From the NCBI RefSeq assembly GCF_011927695.1, contig NZ_JAATJE010000001.1:1736001-1800000 (forward strand): a DNA stretch of 64,000 nt. The letters run 5' to 3'. The notes beneath the pieces are model-generated. The model was not told where the DNA came from. It worked only from the letters and a program-made list of their open reading frames with translations, and made no database searches. The stretch's first letter is position 1. Every line of letters starts with the position of its first letter. The position numbers and the translations under genes are program-made. The stretch comes from Sphingomonas jejuensis. Its GTDB lineage: Bacteria; Pseudomonadota; Alphaproteobacteria; Sphingomonadales; Sphingomonadaceae. Shown in pieces: positions 52,993 through 62,778 of the stretch.

Positions 52993-55900
52993 TGGCGGAC
53001 GAGCCCCTTTCCGCCGCGGAACCGCAGACCGAGATCCAGGATCAGGAGGAGCGCGGCCACAGCCGTCGCTGGACCGCCGGACGCGTCGCCGCCTGGGGCG
53101 CGGGCGTGTTCGGCGGGCTCATCCTGCTGCTGGTGCTGGTCGTGCTTGGGCTCAACACCGATCCCGGCCGCCGCTTCGTCGCGCGGCAGATCAGCGGGTT
53201 CGAGCTGGCATCGGGGCTCCGGTTCGAGGTCGGGCGTCTGGACGGGTCGCTTTACGACCAGCTGACGATCCGCGACCTGCGCATCCACGACGCGCGCGGC
53301 GTGTTCGCAGTGGTGCCCGAAGTCGCGCTCGACTGGCGGCCTTTCGCCTTCATCAACAACCATGTCGACGTCCGGTCCGCCCGCATTCCGTTCGCGCGGG
53401 TCGCGCGCCTGCCGGAACTGCGCCCCAGCGAGGAGCCGACCGACCCCAACGCGCCGCTGCTGCCCAACATCGACATCGACATCGGACGATTGCAGGTCGA
53501 CCGGCTGGTGCTCGATGCGCCGGTGTCGGGCGAGCGGCGGGTGGTCAGCCTGACCGGTCAGGCGAGCATCGCGGACGGGCGCGCGCAACTGGAAACCCGC
53601 GCGGCCGAGCTGGGCCGCGGCGACCGCCTGCAGCTGAGCCTGGATGCGGTGCCCGACGCCGACCGGCTGGACATCAACGCCCGCGTCAACGCGCCGGCGG
53701 GCGGGCTGATCGCCTCGCTGGCGGGGCTGGAGGCGCCGCTGGTCGCAACGATCGACGGGCGCGGCAGCTGGGCGGCCTGGAACGGGCGGGCGCAGGCACG
53801 GCTTGGCGGGCAGCCGCTTGCCGATCTGTCGCTGCAGGCGCGCGACGGCACGTTCAGCCTGCGCGGGCCGACCCGCCCCGGGCTGATCCTGGCCGGCCCC
53901 GTGGAGCGGCTGACGACGCCGCAGCTGAGCGTTGATGCGCGCGCGACCTTTGCCGAGCGGGTCGGCACCGGCCGGATCCGGCTGACGTCCGATGCCCTGG
54001 CGGTGGACGCGCAGGGTGGGCTGGACCTTGCCCGCAGCCGGTTCAATTCGGTGCGGGTGGATGCGCAGCTGCTGCAGCCCGGATCGATCGCGGAGAACCT
54101 GAACGGCCGTGACGTGCGCGCGGCGGTGATCCTGGATGGCCCCTTTGCCACGCCGCTGGTCGATTATGCCGTCACCGCCGCGGCAATCGGCTTTGGCGAG
54201 ACGGTGGTCGAGCGGCTGCAGGCACGGGGGCGTGCGCGGGTGGATGCCGACCGCATCCTGATCCCCGTCCAGGCACGCGCGGCGCGGGTCAGCGGCCTCA
54301 ACGCCGCGGCCGGCGGCCTGTTGACCAACGTGTCCCTGAACGGGCAGCTCGCCTGGGCGGGCGACACGATCCTGTCGGACAACCTGCGCATCCGGTCGGA
54401 CCGGATCGACGCGACCGCTCTGGTGGTCGCGGACCTGTCAACCGGCATCTACCGCGGCGCGCTGCGCGGGCGGGTGAACGACTACGCCATCGACGGTGTC
54501 GGCATCATCAACCTCAACACCGACATCAACCTGACGACGACGCCGTCCGGCGGGTTCGGTCTTGCCGGGCGGGTGGCCGCTCAGACGGTGCGCATCGACA
54601 ACCAGAGCGCGCGCGACTTCCTTGGCGGTCGCACCTACGTGTCGGCGCAGGTGAGCTTTGACCCAGAAGGGGTGGCGGCGATCCGCAACCTGCGGCTGAA
54701 CGCGCCCTTGTTCCGCATCACGTCGGGCGACGGAAGCTATCGCCCCGACGGGCGCATCACGTTTAATGCCGTCGGGCTGTCGGACATCTATGGGCCGCTC
54801 CGTGTCGGGGTGACGGGGACGGCGACGCAGCCGCTGATCCGGCTGCAGGCGGCGCGGCCAAATGTCGGCGTGCAGTTGACCGACGTGGATGCAATCGTGC
54901 GCGGCACCGGCCGCGGCTATCAGGTCGATGTCACCGGCGGTTCGCCCTACGGACCGTTTTCCGCCGATCTGTTCGTGGCCACGGGCGCAGGGCCGCTGAC
55001 CATCGACATCGCCGATGCGCAGTTCGCGGGCGTGAACCTTGCCGGTCGGGTCGTCCAGACGGCCGCCGGTCCGTTCAGCGGTCGGCTGACGCTGGCCGGA
55101 CAAGGCCTGCAGGGCGTCGTCGGACTGGGCGTGCAGGACGGCGTGCAGCGTGCCCGCGTGTCGGCGCGTGCGACCGGGTTCCAGGTGCCGGGCGACGCGC
55201 CCATCCAGATCGGCCGGGCGATCGTCGAGGCCGACATCGTGCTTTATCCGGCAGCCCCGCTGATCGCTGCCGATGTGCAGGCCGCCGGCGTGCAGTCCGG
55301 CGGGATCACCATCCAGACCGCGCGGGCGCGGGTGAACTATCGCGGCGGCCGCGGCACCGCGCAGCTGCTGGCCGAAGGAAACAGCGGCACCAGCTTCCGC
55401 ATCGCCAGCACCGTGGAGCTGACGCCCGATCTTTACCGCGCCGCGCTGAACGGCACGGTGGGCGGAGTCGACCTGCGGACGGCTGCGCCGGCGGTGATCG
55501 AGCGGGCGGCCGATGGTTATGTGCTGCGGCCGACCGTTATCGCCGTCGGCGGCGGGCGCGGCCAGGTGCGGCTTGCCGGGCGGTTCGGCGACAGCCTGCA
55601 GGCGCAGGCCCGTCTCGATCGCTTCGACCTCGCCATCCTGAACGCCTTCACGCCGGGCGCGGGCCTGGGCGGCGCGGCGACGGGAAGCCTTGATTTCGCG
55701 CAAAGCGGGGACGCGTTCCCGCGCGCCGACATGCGCCTGAACATCGACAATTTCACCCGCTCGAGCGCGGTGTCGGTGTCGCAGGCGATCGACGTGTCGC
55801 TGCTCGGCACGCTGCGGCCCGAAGGCGGCAACCTGGCGGCGGTGATGCGCCGCGGCGGCGGGGTGATCGGGCGCGCGCAGCTGCGGCTGCAGCCGGTGAG

Positions 55901-57257
55901 CGGCGCGGGCGGCTGGACCGAACAGCTGGCCGCGGCGCCGCTGGCCGGCGGGATCCGCTACAACGGCCCTGCGGACGCCCTGTGGTCATTGGCCGGCATC
56001 GCCGGGCAGACGATCTCCGGCCCGATCGGCGTGGCGGCGGACTTCTCCGGCCGGCTCGACCGGCCGCAGCTGAACGGGGTGCTTCGCGCCAATGCGCTCA
56101 CCTACACCAACGACATCTATGGCACGCGGATCAGCGCCATCCGGCTGAACGGGCGCTTCTCCAACGACCGGCTGGAAATCACCGAGTTCGCAGGCCGTGC
56201 CGGCGACGGCACCGTCAGCGGCGCGGGCACGGTCGGGCTGTCGTCGGCGGCGGGCTTCCCCATCGATCTCCGCGCGCAGCTGCAGAACGCGCAGTTGGCC
56301 CGGTCCAATGCGCTGTCGGCGACCGTCTCAGGCAACATCGCGGTGACCAACAGCGCCGCGAACGGCGGGCTGATCGAGGGTGAGCTGCGGCTGCCGGAGA
56401 TCCGGTACGAGGTGGTCCGCCAGGGGCAGGCGGAAATCGCCGAGCTGGAGGGCGTGCGCCGGCGCGGCAGCCCGTCGCCGGCCGAGCTGGCGGCACGCCA
56501 GCGTCAGCAGGGCGCCGCCGCGGCGTCGCCGCCCGGACTGTTCAGGCTCAACCTGCGCGTGCGCGCGGACAACCAGCTGTTCGTGTCCGGAATGGGCCTA
56601 GAGTCGGAATGGGGCGCGGACCTGCGCGTGACCGGCACCAACGCCGCGCCGCGCGTGGTCGGCAATGTGGAGCTGGTGCGCGGCACCTACAGCTTTGCGG
56701 GCAAGCGCTTCGAGCTCGACCAGGCAAGCCTGATCCGCTTCGACGGCGGGCCGCTGACCAATCCGGAGCTGCAGATCGCGGCCGAGACGACGGTGGACGG
56801 CATCACCGCCACCATCGACATCACGGGCCGCGCACAGAACCCGCAGATCGCGTTCGGATCGGTGCCCACGCTGCCGCAGGACGAGGTGCTGTCGCGGCTG
56901 CTGTTCGGCAACAGCGTGACCGAGCTGTCGGCCACGCAGGCCCTGCAGCTGGCGGCGGCGCTCAACTCGCTGCGCGGATCGGGCGGCGGCGGGCTCAACC
57001 CGCTCGGCACGCTCCGCTCGGCGACGGGCATCGACCGGCTGCGCATCCTGGGTGCGGACGAGGCGACCGGGCGCGGAACGGCGCTGGCGGCGGGGACCTA
57101 TATCTCCAACGACATCTACCTGGAGGTGATCACCGACGCGCGCGGCTTCACCGCCACGCAGATCGAGATCGCGCTATCCCGCACGCTGAGCCTGCTGTCA
57201 TCCACGGGAAGCTTCGGCGGGTCGAACGTCAACCTGCGCTACTCACGGGATTATTGA
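52992..57257 (+). CDS. tamB: Translocation and assembly module subunit TamB
   Basis: 1421 residues. One inner-membrane helix at about 34-54 (WGAGVFGGLILLLVLVVLGL) is followed by a very long periplasmic repeat of beta-strands (AsmA-like/RBG groove). The C-terminal DUF490 (TamB_C) domain is recognised by VVGNVELVRGTYSFAGKRFELDQ, TNPELQIAAETTVDGIT and ALSRTLSLLSSTGSFGGSN. TamB spans the periplasm and works with TamA, encoded directly upstream. It is somewhat longer than the E. coli protein. Confidence 0.94.
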   Translation: MADEPLSAAEPQTEIQDQEERGHSRRWTAGRVAAWGAGVFGGLILLLVLVVLGLNTDPGRRFVARQISGFELASGLRFEVGRLDGSLYDQLTIRDLRIHDARGVFAVVPEVALDWRPFAFINNHVDVRSARIPFARVARLPELRPSEEPTDPNAPLLPNIDIDIGRLQVDRLVLDAPVSGERRVVSLTGQASIADGRAQLETRAAELGRGDRLQLSLDAVPDADRLDINARVNAPAGGLIASLAGLEAPLVATIDGRGSWAAWNGRAQARLGGQPLADLSLQARDGTFSLRGPTRPGLILAGPVERLTTPQLSVDARATFAERVGTGRIRLTSDALAVDAQGGLDLARSRFNSVRVDAQLLQPGSIAENLNGRDVRAAVILDGPFATPLVDYAVTAAAIGFGETVVERLQARGRARVDADRILIPVQARAARVSGLNAAAGGLLTNVSLNGQLAWAGDTILSDNLRIRSDRIDATALVVADLSTGIYRGALRGRVNDYAIDGVGIINLNTDINLTTTPSGGFGLAGRVAAQTVRIDNQSARDFLGGRTYVSAQVSFDPEGVAAIRNLRLNAPLFRITSGDGSYRPDGRITFNAVGLSDIYGPLRVGVTGTATQPLIRLQAARPNVGVQLTDVDAIVRGTGRGYQVDVTGGSPYGPFSADLFVATGAGPLTIDIADAQFAGVNLAGRVVQTAAGPFSGRLTLAGQGLQGVVGLGVQDGVQRARVSARATGFQVPGDAPIQIGRAIVEADIVLYPAAPLIAADVQAAGVQSGGITIQTARARVNYRGGRGTAQLLAEGNSGTSFRIASTVELTPDLYRAALNGTVGGVDLRTAAPAVIERAADGYVLRPTVIAVGGGRGQVRLAGRFGDSLQAQARLDRFDLAILNAFTPGAGLGGAATGSLDFAQSGDAFPRADMRLNIDNFTRSSAVSVSQAIDVSLLGTLRPEGGNLAAVMRRGGGVIGRAQLRLQPVSGAGGWTEQLAAAPLAGGIRYNGPADALWSLAGIAGQTISGPIGVAADFSGRLDRPQLNGVLRANALTYTNDIYGTRISAIRLNGRFSNDRLEITEFAGRAGDGTVSGAGTVGLSSAAGFPIDLRAQLQNAQLARSNALSATVSGNIAVTNSAANGGLIEGELRLPEIRYEVVRQGQAEIAELEGVRRRGSPSPAELAARQRQQGAAAASPPGLFRLNLRVRADNQLFVSGMGLESEWGADLRVTGTNAAPRVVGNVELVRGTYSFAGKRFELDQASLIRFDGGPLTNPELQIAAETTVDGITATIDITGRAQNPQIAFGSVPTLPQDEVLSRLLFGNSVTELSATQALQLAAALNSLRGSGGGGLNPLGTLRSATGIDRLRILGADEATGRGTALAAGTYISNDIYLEVITDARGFTATQIEIALSRTLSLLSSTGSFGGSNVNLRYSRDY

Positions 57258-57261
57258 GGCG

Positions 57262-57954
57262 GTGGGCGCGGCGGTCATCGCGGCCGTCGCCCTGATCGGG
57301 CTGCAGCCGCCGCCGGTCGCCGATCCCGACCCGATGCCGGGCGACGACATCGTCGTGTCAGCGCGGCCAGGCAGCAGCCCGATCGATCCCGTCGCGATCT
57401 TCCGGCGCCGCTGCTTCGATCCGATGCGGCGGACCGGGCAGCCATCCATTCGCACGACCGGTGACTGGCGGGCGCTGACGCCGCGTGAGCGGGACCGGGC
57501 GGGGATCCGCCAGGCGGCGGCACCCGCGGGCGCGATGCGGGACGGGGTGAGCGGCCTGACCTTTGTCATGTCCGCCTCCACCGCGCAGATCACGCATGGC
57601 CTGGTCGAGGACCGATGCACGCTGGTGCTGATCGGGTCGCCCGACATCCCCGCCCTGATCCGGGGGGTGACCGGGCTGATGGGGGCGGGCGGCACCACGC
57701 GGCATGTCGGCCGGCCGGACGGGAGCGCGGTTATTCCCGGATGGTCGCAGCGACTGTGGTCGGCGACGCCGCCCCGCGGGTCCTCCGCAGGGCGCGGGCT
57801 TCGGACGCGGACGCCGGGCGGCAGCTGGACGGTGGTGACGGACCCCGGGCTGTTCTACGCCGATCGCGACTATGTCGCGGTCGAACTGATCGTCCGGGAG
57901 GCAGGGGCGCCCACCGCGATGCTGGTGCTCAGGCGAACATACCGCCCGCGCTGA
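57262..57954 (+). CDS. Hypothetical protein downstream of tamB
   Basis: 230 residues from GTG 57262, 4 bases after the tamB stop. The N-terminus MGAAVIAAVALIGLQPPPVA is probably a signal peptide. The rest contains DDIVVSARPG, a Cys pair (RRRCFDP and EDRCTLVLIG) and a C-terminal strand-rich region. Family not recognised. Similar DDIVV boxes are common at the start of mature secreted proteins in sphingomonads. Probably periplasmic and cotranscribed with tamAB. Confidence 0.7.
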   Translation: MGAAVIAAVALIGLQPPPVADPDPMPGDDIVVSARPGSSPIDPVAIFRRRCFDPMRRTGQPSIRTTGDWRALTPRERDRAGIRQAAAPAGAMRDGVSGLTFVMSASTAQITHGLVEDRCTLVLIGSPDIPALIRGVTGLMGAGGTTRHVGRPDGSAVIPGWSQRLWSATPPRGSSAGRGLRTRTPGGSWTVVTDPGLFYADRDYVAVELIVREAGAPTAMLVLRRTYRPR

Positions 57955-58001
57955 GCCGGTCGAGACTGGACGCGCCCTGCCCCCGCCACCATGTGACCGC
58001 C

Positions 58002-58571
58002 ATGGCGGATGATCTGATGCTGGGCGTGCGGCGGGGCCTTCCGGACGAGGTGGCTTACTTGCGTGCAGCCAACCCGCGCGAGGGATGGCGGGCGGCGCCC
58101 ACCTTCGGGCAGCTCGCCGACTTCTGGCTGAACGTGCACGCGCAGCTGCGGCGGGAAGGCGGGGCGGTTGAGGCGCTGACGGCGGGGCTGATCGACGGCA
58201 GCATCGCGCGCGAGACGTTCGCGCCGCGGTTTGTCGCCGCGCTCAACCAGCATCTCGGCCACCTCGACATGCATCATGGCATCGAGGACCAGAGTTATTT
58301 CCCAAAATTCCGCGCGCTGGATGTGCGGATGGCCGCGGCGTTCGACCTGCTGGAGGCTGACCACGCTGCGGTGCACCGGATGCTGGAGGAGACGGTGTCG
58401 TCGGCGCGCGGCCTGCTCACCGCGCTTGCCGCCGGGGACGCCCCGCGCGAGGCGGAGGCCTTTGCCGCCCGGTCGGGCCAGCTGATCGCCCTCCTCGACC
58501 GGCACCTGGCCGACGAGGAGGAGATCGTGGTGCCCGCCATGCTGGTGCATGGCGAGCGGGCGCTCGCCTGA
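58002..58571 (+). CDS. Hemerythrin-like domain protein
   Basis: 189 residues from ATG 58002. A four-helix hemerythrin fold is indicated by HLGHLDMHHGIEDQSYFPKF, LLEADHAAVHRML and LLDRHLADEEEIVVP, which supply the His, Glu and Asp ligands of a di-iron site. Such proteins bind O2 or NO or sense iron and redox state. No signal peptide. It follows the tamAB cluster after 47 bases, and converges with the sugar transporter only 4 bases away. Confidence 0.87.
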   Translation: MADDLMLGVRRGLPDEVAYLRAANPREGWRAAPTFGQLADFWLNVHAQLRREGGAVEALTAGLIDGSIARETFAPRFVAALNQHLGHLDMHHGIEDQSYFPKFRALDVRMAAAFDLLEADHAAVHRMLEETVSSARGLLTALAAGDAPREAEAFAARSGQLIALLDRHLADEEEIVVPAMLVHGERALA

Positions 58572-58575
58572 CGCC

Positions 58576-59901
58576 TCAGTGTGCCGAGGTGCTGGTGGGG
58601 GTCGCCAGCACGTCGTCGGCAACGAGCGGACGGCGCGCGTAGAGGCCATAAGCGAGGATAAGGCCGTAGCAGATCGCCGGCAGGATCATCGCGAACTGCA
58701 GGCTGCCCGAGCTGTCGGCGAGCTGCCCGGTCAGCGGCGGGATGATCGCGCCGCCGACGATCGCGGTGGCGATCACGCCCGATCCTTCCGCCGCCCGCGG
58801 GCCGAGCCCTTCGGACGCCAGGCTGAAGATCGTCGGGAACATGATGGAGTTCATCAGCCCGATCGCCAGCAGCGACACGGCCGCGACATTGCCCGTGCTG
58901 TTGGTCGAGATGGCGAGCAGCGCGATCGCGCCGCCGGCAAAGGCGGCGAGCAGCTTTCCGGGCGAGATCCGCGTCAGCAGATAGGCGCCGATGAAGCGGC
59001 CGACGAGCGCACCGCCCCAGTAAAGCGCCACGCGCTTGCCGGCATCCTGGTCGCTGAGGCCGAGCACCTCCGGCTCCATCAGGTAATTGACGATCAGCGA
59101 CCCGATCGCGACCTCCGCGCCGACATAAAGGAAGATGCACGCCGCACCCATGGCGAAGCGCGGACGGCGAAGCAGCGTGAGCGGCGCGAAGATGCTGCCG
59201 CCGGGCGCCTGCTGCTCCTGCAGGCGGTTGCGTCGGCTCCAGACGACGATCGCCACGACGGCGAGCGCCGCGGCGAGTGCCAGATAGGTGTGCACGACGA
59301 CCTGCGTCTCTTCCGCGCGGTAGGCGGCGAGCGCCGGGCCGGTGAGCGTGGAGGCATCAACCGTCGCCAGCGATCCCAGGATCACGATCGACCCGACATA
59401 GGGGAAGATGGTGGTGCCCAGCGAGTTGAACGCCTGCGCAAAGGTCAGCCGGCTGTGCGCGGTGCGCGGATGGCCGAGCAGCGAGATGAGCGGATTGGCG
59501 ACGACCTGGACGATGGTGATGCCCGCCGCCAGCACGAACAGCGCGAGCAGGAACACGCCGAAGGTGGCGGACTGCGATGCCGGCACGAACAGGAGGCAGC
59601 CGGCCATCATCGTGACGAGGCCGAGCGATGCGGTGCGCATGTAGCCGAGCCGGCGGACGATCGCGGCGGCCGGCAGCGAGATGAGCGCATAGGCCGCAAA
59701 GAAGGCGGATTGCACAAGCAGCGCCTGCGCATAATTGAGCGTGAACAGCTCCTTGAGCTTCGGGATAATGACGTCGTTGAGGCTGGTGATGCCGCCGAAG
59801 ATGAAGAACAGCGCGAACACGAACCATTTCAGGTCGGGCGCGTCATATCCGTGCGACGCATCACCCGCCGCCGGCGGTGCCACCGGTGCCCCAATTGCCA
59901 T
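58576..59901 (-). CDS. FucP/GluP-type sugar MFS transporter
   Basis: 441 residues with 12 membrane helices. The sequence WFVFALFFIFGGITSLNDVIIPKLKELFTLNYAQALLVQSAFFAAYAL is the N-terminal signature (quoted here in parts: FFIFGGITSLNDV and QSAFFAAYAL) of glucose/galactose and fucose H+ symporters, with GYMRTASLGL after helix 2. It likely imports a hexose. A LacI-type operator lies 63-76 bases upstream of the start, so expression is probably sugar-induced. Confidence 0.9.
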   Translation of the reverse strand: MAIGAPVAPPAAGDASHGYDAPDLKWFVFALFFIFGGITSLNDVIIPKLKELFTLNYAQALLVQSAFFAAYALISLPAAAIVRRLGYMRTASLGLVTMMAGCLLFVPASQSATFGVFLLALFVLAAGITIVQVVANPLISLLGHPRTAHSRLTFAQAFNSLGTTIFPYVGSIVILGSLATVDASTLTGPALAAYRAEETQVVVHTYLALAAALAVVAIVVWSRRNRLQEQQAPGGSIFAPLTLLRRPRFAMGAACIFLYVGAEVAIGSLIVNYLMEPEVLGLSDQDAGKRVALYWGGALVGRFIGAYLLTRISPGKLLAAFAGGAIALLAISTNSTGNVAAVSLLAIGLMNSIMFPTIFSLASEGLGPRAAEGSGVIATAIVGGAIIPPLTGQLADSSGSLQFAMILPAICYGLILAYGLYARRPLVADDVLATPTSTSAH

Positions 59902-59963
59902 GATTTACTCCCCGATCCTGAACTTTCGCGCCGTGCTTCGCCCGAACCGGAGGCGCGCGCAAG

Positions 59964-59977
59964 TGGAAGCGTTTCCA
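59964..59977. promoter_or_regulatory. LacI-family operator upstream of the sugar transporter
   Basis: TGGAAGCGTTTCCA is a near-perfect palindrome with a central CG, the classic half-site arrangement bound by LacI/GalR/CcpA-type repressors. It lies 63 bases before the transporter start, on the divergent side from no other gene. No LacI gene is in the window. Confidence 0.75.
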
Positions 59978-60021
59978 ACCGCCTGAGAAACGAAGGCGAT
60001 GGGTGCGCGAACGCGGCCTGA

Positions 60022-61212
60022 CTAGAAGGCGGCAAGCCCCGTCTGCGCGCGGCCAAGGATCAGCGCGTGGACGTCGTGAGCGCCCTCATAGGTGTTCACC
60101 GTCTCCAGGTTCAGCGCGTGGCGGAGGACATGATATTCCTCCGAAATGCCGTTCCCGCCGTGGATGTCGCGGGACACGCGGGCGATGTCGAGTGCCTTGC
60201 CGCAGTTGTTGCGCTTCACCAGGCTGACCATTTCAGGGACCATCCGACCTTCATCGAACAGCCGCCCGACGCGCAGGCTGGCCTGTAGCCCGAGCGCGAT
60301 TTCGGTCTGCATGTCGGCCAGCTTCTTCTGCACCAGCTGCGTGCCGGCGAGCGGCCGGCCGAACTGCGTGCGGTCGAGTGCGTAGGCGCGGGCACGATGC
60401 CAGCAATCCTCGGCCGCGCCCATCGACCCCCAGCTGATGCCGTAGCGGGCGCGGTTGAGGCAGGAGAACGGCCCCTTCAGGCCCTGCACCTCCGGAAGCA
60501 GCGCGGCCTCGCCCAGCTCGACCCCGTCCATCTGGATCATGCCGGTGACCGAAGCGCGCAGCGAAAGCTTGCCGTCGATCTTGGGCGCCGACAGGCCGGT
60601 CGCGCCTTTTTCGAGAACGAAGCCGCGGATGGCCCCGCCATGCGAGTCCGACTTCGCCCACACGACGAACACGTCGGCGATGGGCGCGTTGGAGATCCAG
60701 GTCTTCGCGCCCGTCAGGCGATAGCCGCCGTCGATCTTCTCGGCGCGGGTTCGCATCGAGCCGGGATCGGAACCGGCATCGGGCTCCGTCAGGCCGAAGC
60801 AGCCGATCCATTCGCCGCTCGCCAGCTTCGGCAGGTAGCGGCGGCGCTGCTCCTCCGTGCCGAAGGCATAGATGGGATACATGACGAGCGAGGATTGCAC
60901 GCTCATCATCGATCGGTAGCCGCTGTCGACGCGCTCCACCTCCCGCGCGACAAGGCCGTAGGCGACATAGGACGCGCCCGCGCAGCCATAATCTTCCGGC
61001 AGCGTCACGCCGAGCAGGCCAAGCGCGCCCATCTCTCGGAAGATCGCGGGATCGGTGTGCTCGTTGCGGAAGGCTTCCACAACGCGGGGGAGCAGCTTGT
61101 CCTGCGCATAATCGCGCGCCGCGTCTCGGATGGCCCGCTCCTCGTCCGACAGCTGGTCGTCCAGGAGGAGGATGTCGTCCCAGTTGGCGAGGGTGCGAAG
61201 CGGAGCGTTCAT
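60022..61212 (-). CDS. gcdH: Glutaryl-CoA dehydrogenase-type acyl-CoA dehydrogenase
   Basis: 396 residues. The acyl-CoA dehydrogenase fold has [15 protein letters not shown] for FAD/substrate binding. The catalytic Glu is in [23 protein letters not shown] near residue 377, and that C-terminal stretch is diagnostic for glutaryl-CoA dehydrogenase. It oxidises and decarboxylates glutaryl-CoA to crotonyl-CoA in lysine, hydroxylysine and tryptophan degradation. The kynA gene lies immediately upstream on the same strand, in a catabolic theme. Confidence 0.92.
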   Translation of the reverse strand: MNAPLRTLANWDDILLLDDQLSDEERAIRDAARDYAQDKLLPRVVEAFRNEHTDPAIFREMGALGLLGVTLPEDYGCAGASYVAYGLVAREVERVDSGYRSMMSVQSSLVMYPIYAFGTEEQRRRYLPKLASGEWIGCFGLTEPDAGSDPGSMRTRAEKIDGGYRLTGAKTWISNAPIADVFVVWAKSDSHGGAIRGFVLEKGATGLSAPKIDGKLSLRASVTGMIQMDGVELGEAALLPEVQGLKGPFSCLNRARYGISWGSMGAAEDCWHRARAYALDRTQFGRPLAGTQLVQKKLADMQTEIALGLQASLRVGRLFDEGRMVPEMVSLVKRNNCGKALDIARVSRDIHGGNGISEEYHVLRHALNLETVNTYEGAHDVHALILGRAQTGLAAF

Positions 61213-61289
61213 GGCGTTCTCTCTGGCAAGATCATGTTTGCGCCTGTCCTACCCCAAAGCCGCAGGCTTTGACAGGAAGGCGCGCCGGA

Positions 61290-62084
61290 TCAGAGCCGGG
61301 TCCGGAGCGACCAGAGCTCGGGAAAAGCGCGCTTGGGCAGCGTGGACGACAGGTAGCCGACGCCGGCGGTGCCGCCGGTGCCCTGCTTGAAGCCGATGAT
61401 GCGCTCCACCGTGGTCACATGCTTGTGTCGCCAGGTGGCGGTGGCGTCGTCGATGTCGACCAGCTTTTCGGCCAGTTGGTAGAGGGGCCAGTAGCGGTCG
61501 GGATCGCGGTAGACGGCGAGCCACCCGTCCTCGACGGCGGTGCTTGGTCGATATGGCTGGCGCCAGTCGCGTTCCAGAACGCCCAGCGGCAGGTCGAACC
61601 CGGCGGCGGCCAGAGCCGCGATCGCATCGTCCCACAGCGAGGGCTGGTCCAGCGCCTGCTCCATCGCCGCAGCGGCATGCGGGCGATCCTCCTGGAAGCG
61701 GACAAAGCCTTCGTCCTTCAGGCCAAGGAGATATTCGACCGTGCGGAACTGGTCCGACTGAAAGCCGCTAGAGGTGCCGAGGACGCCGCGGAAGCGGGTA
61801 TAATCCACAGGCGTCATTGTCGCGAGCACGTCCCACGAGAGCGTCATCACCGCCTGGATCCGCGACACGCGCGCGAGGATCTTGTAGGCCGGGACGAGAT
61901 CGCCGGCGCGCACCATGGCCTTGGCTTCGTGCAGCTCGGCCACGATCTGCTTCAGCCACAATTCCTTGGTCTGGTGGATGACGATGAACAGGAGCTCGTC
62001 ATGCTCGGCCGAGACGGGGTGCTGTGCGGACAGAAGGTCGTCGAGCGCGAGGTAGCGGGCATAGGTCATGTCGGACGTGGTCAT
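61290..62084 (-). CDS. kynA: Tryptophan 2,3-dioxygenase
   Basis: 264 residues, normal for bacterial TDO. Substrate and heme-site motifs are present: distal FIVIHQTKELWLKQ (His37), QSDQFRTVEYLLG with Arg114, and the proximal heme ligand region RHKHVTTVERIIG (His222) followed by GTGGTAGVGYL. It opens the indole ring of tryptophan to give N-formylkynurenine. Kynurenine formamidase and kynureninase are not nearby. A second in-frame ATG at 62069 would lose five residues. Confidence 0.95.
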   Translation of the reverse strand: MTTSDMTYARYLALDDLLSAQHPVSAEHDELLFIVIHQTKELWLKQIVAELHEAKAMVRAGDLVPAYKILARVSRIQAVMTLSWDVLATMTPVDYTRFRGVLGTSSGFQSDQFRTVEYLLGLKDEGFVRFQEDRPHAAAAMEQALDQPSLWDDAIAALAAAGFDLPLGVLERDWRQPYRPSTAVEDGWLAVYRDPDRYWPLYQLAEKLVDIDDATATWRHKHVTTVERIIGFKQGTGGTAGVGYLSSTLPKRAFPELWSLRTRL

Positions 62085-62116
62085 GCCCGCATCCTAGCTG
62101 CGGATGACAGGCAACG

Positions 62117-62150
62117 GAAAGCGCCGCCGACCAGGGCAGGTCGACGGCGC
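62117..62150 (-). terminator. Terminator after the second PEPxxWA-CTERM gene
   Basis: On the minus strand, a 12-bp stem with one G-T pair (62139-62150 with 62121-62132) encloses a 6-base loop and is followed by TTT (62118-62120). It lies 22 bases past the stop. Confidence 0.65.
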
Positions 62151-62172
62151 CCGAAGTTGGTGATCGACGCGG

Positions 62173-62778
62173 TCAGGCGGTCGCGGTGTCGCCGGTACGG
62201 CGGCGGAGCGCAGTGCCGATCAGGCCGAAACCGCCGATCATCATCGCCCAGGTCGCGGGCTCCGGAACCGCGCCGGGACCGGACGCCTGGTCAACGCCAA
62301 GGATGTCGAATGCGAACTGGCTGGAGCGGCCATCAAGCCTTCCGGTGCTGTCGAAAGCAGGGCGGAAGTTGTTGACGTCCAGGCGGTTGCCGTTGGCGGT
62401 GAGCGGGAACGCGGTCAGCGCGACGATATAGTTACCGGCGGTGAGCGGCGCACTGAACCGCACGTCGTAGGAATTTGTCGTGGACGGATCGACCACTGAC
62501 GATCCATCGTCATCCTCACCGATGAAGGTGCCATCGGCACGGAACAGGGCCAGCCGCGGATCGAACCCCCCGCGGCCGACAAGCGTGCCATCCGCCTGGG
62601 TGCCGCCGGCATAGGAGAAGCTGACCAACGTCACCGTCGACGCGCCCGTCGCGGTGAAGTTGAAGAACAACGGCGTGTTTGGATCGGTCAGCGTGCCGCG
62701 ATAGGAAAAGTCGGCAGCGGCAGCGGGTACGGCCGCGAACGCGGCAACGGTTGCAGCGAGGATGGCAAGACGCTTCAT
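62173..62778 (-). CDS. PEPxxWA-CTERM surface protein with DVUA0089-like domain
   Basis: 201 residues. Signal peptide (LAILAATVAAFAAVPAAAA), then a beta-sandwich-like domain with FNFTATGASTVTLVSFSYAGG, FDPRLALFRADGTFIGEDDDG and APLTAGNYIVALTAF. This is the pattern of DVUA0089/pre-peptidase C-terminal-like domains. The tail is VPEPATWAMMIGGFGLIGTALRRR, nearly identical to the tail at 43100-43170, so both are substrates of the same exosortase. AACCCCC-rich leader; start CAT at 62776-62778. A terminator follows. Confidence 0.88.
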   Translation of the reverse strand: MKRLAILAATVAAFAAVPAAAADFSYRGTLTDPNTPLFFNFTATGASTVTLVSFSYAGGTQADGTLVGRGGFDPRLALFRADGTFIGEDDDGSSVVDPSTTNSYDVRFSAPLTAGNYIVALTAFPLTANGNRLDVNNFRPAFDSTGRLDGRSSQFAFDILGVDQASGPGAVPEPATWAMMIGGFGLIGTALRRRTGDTATA

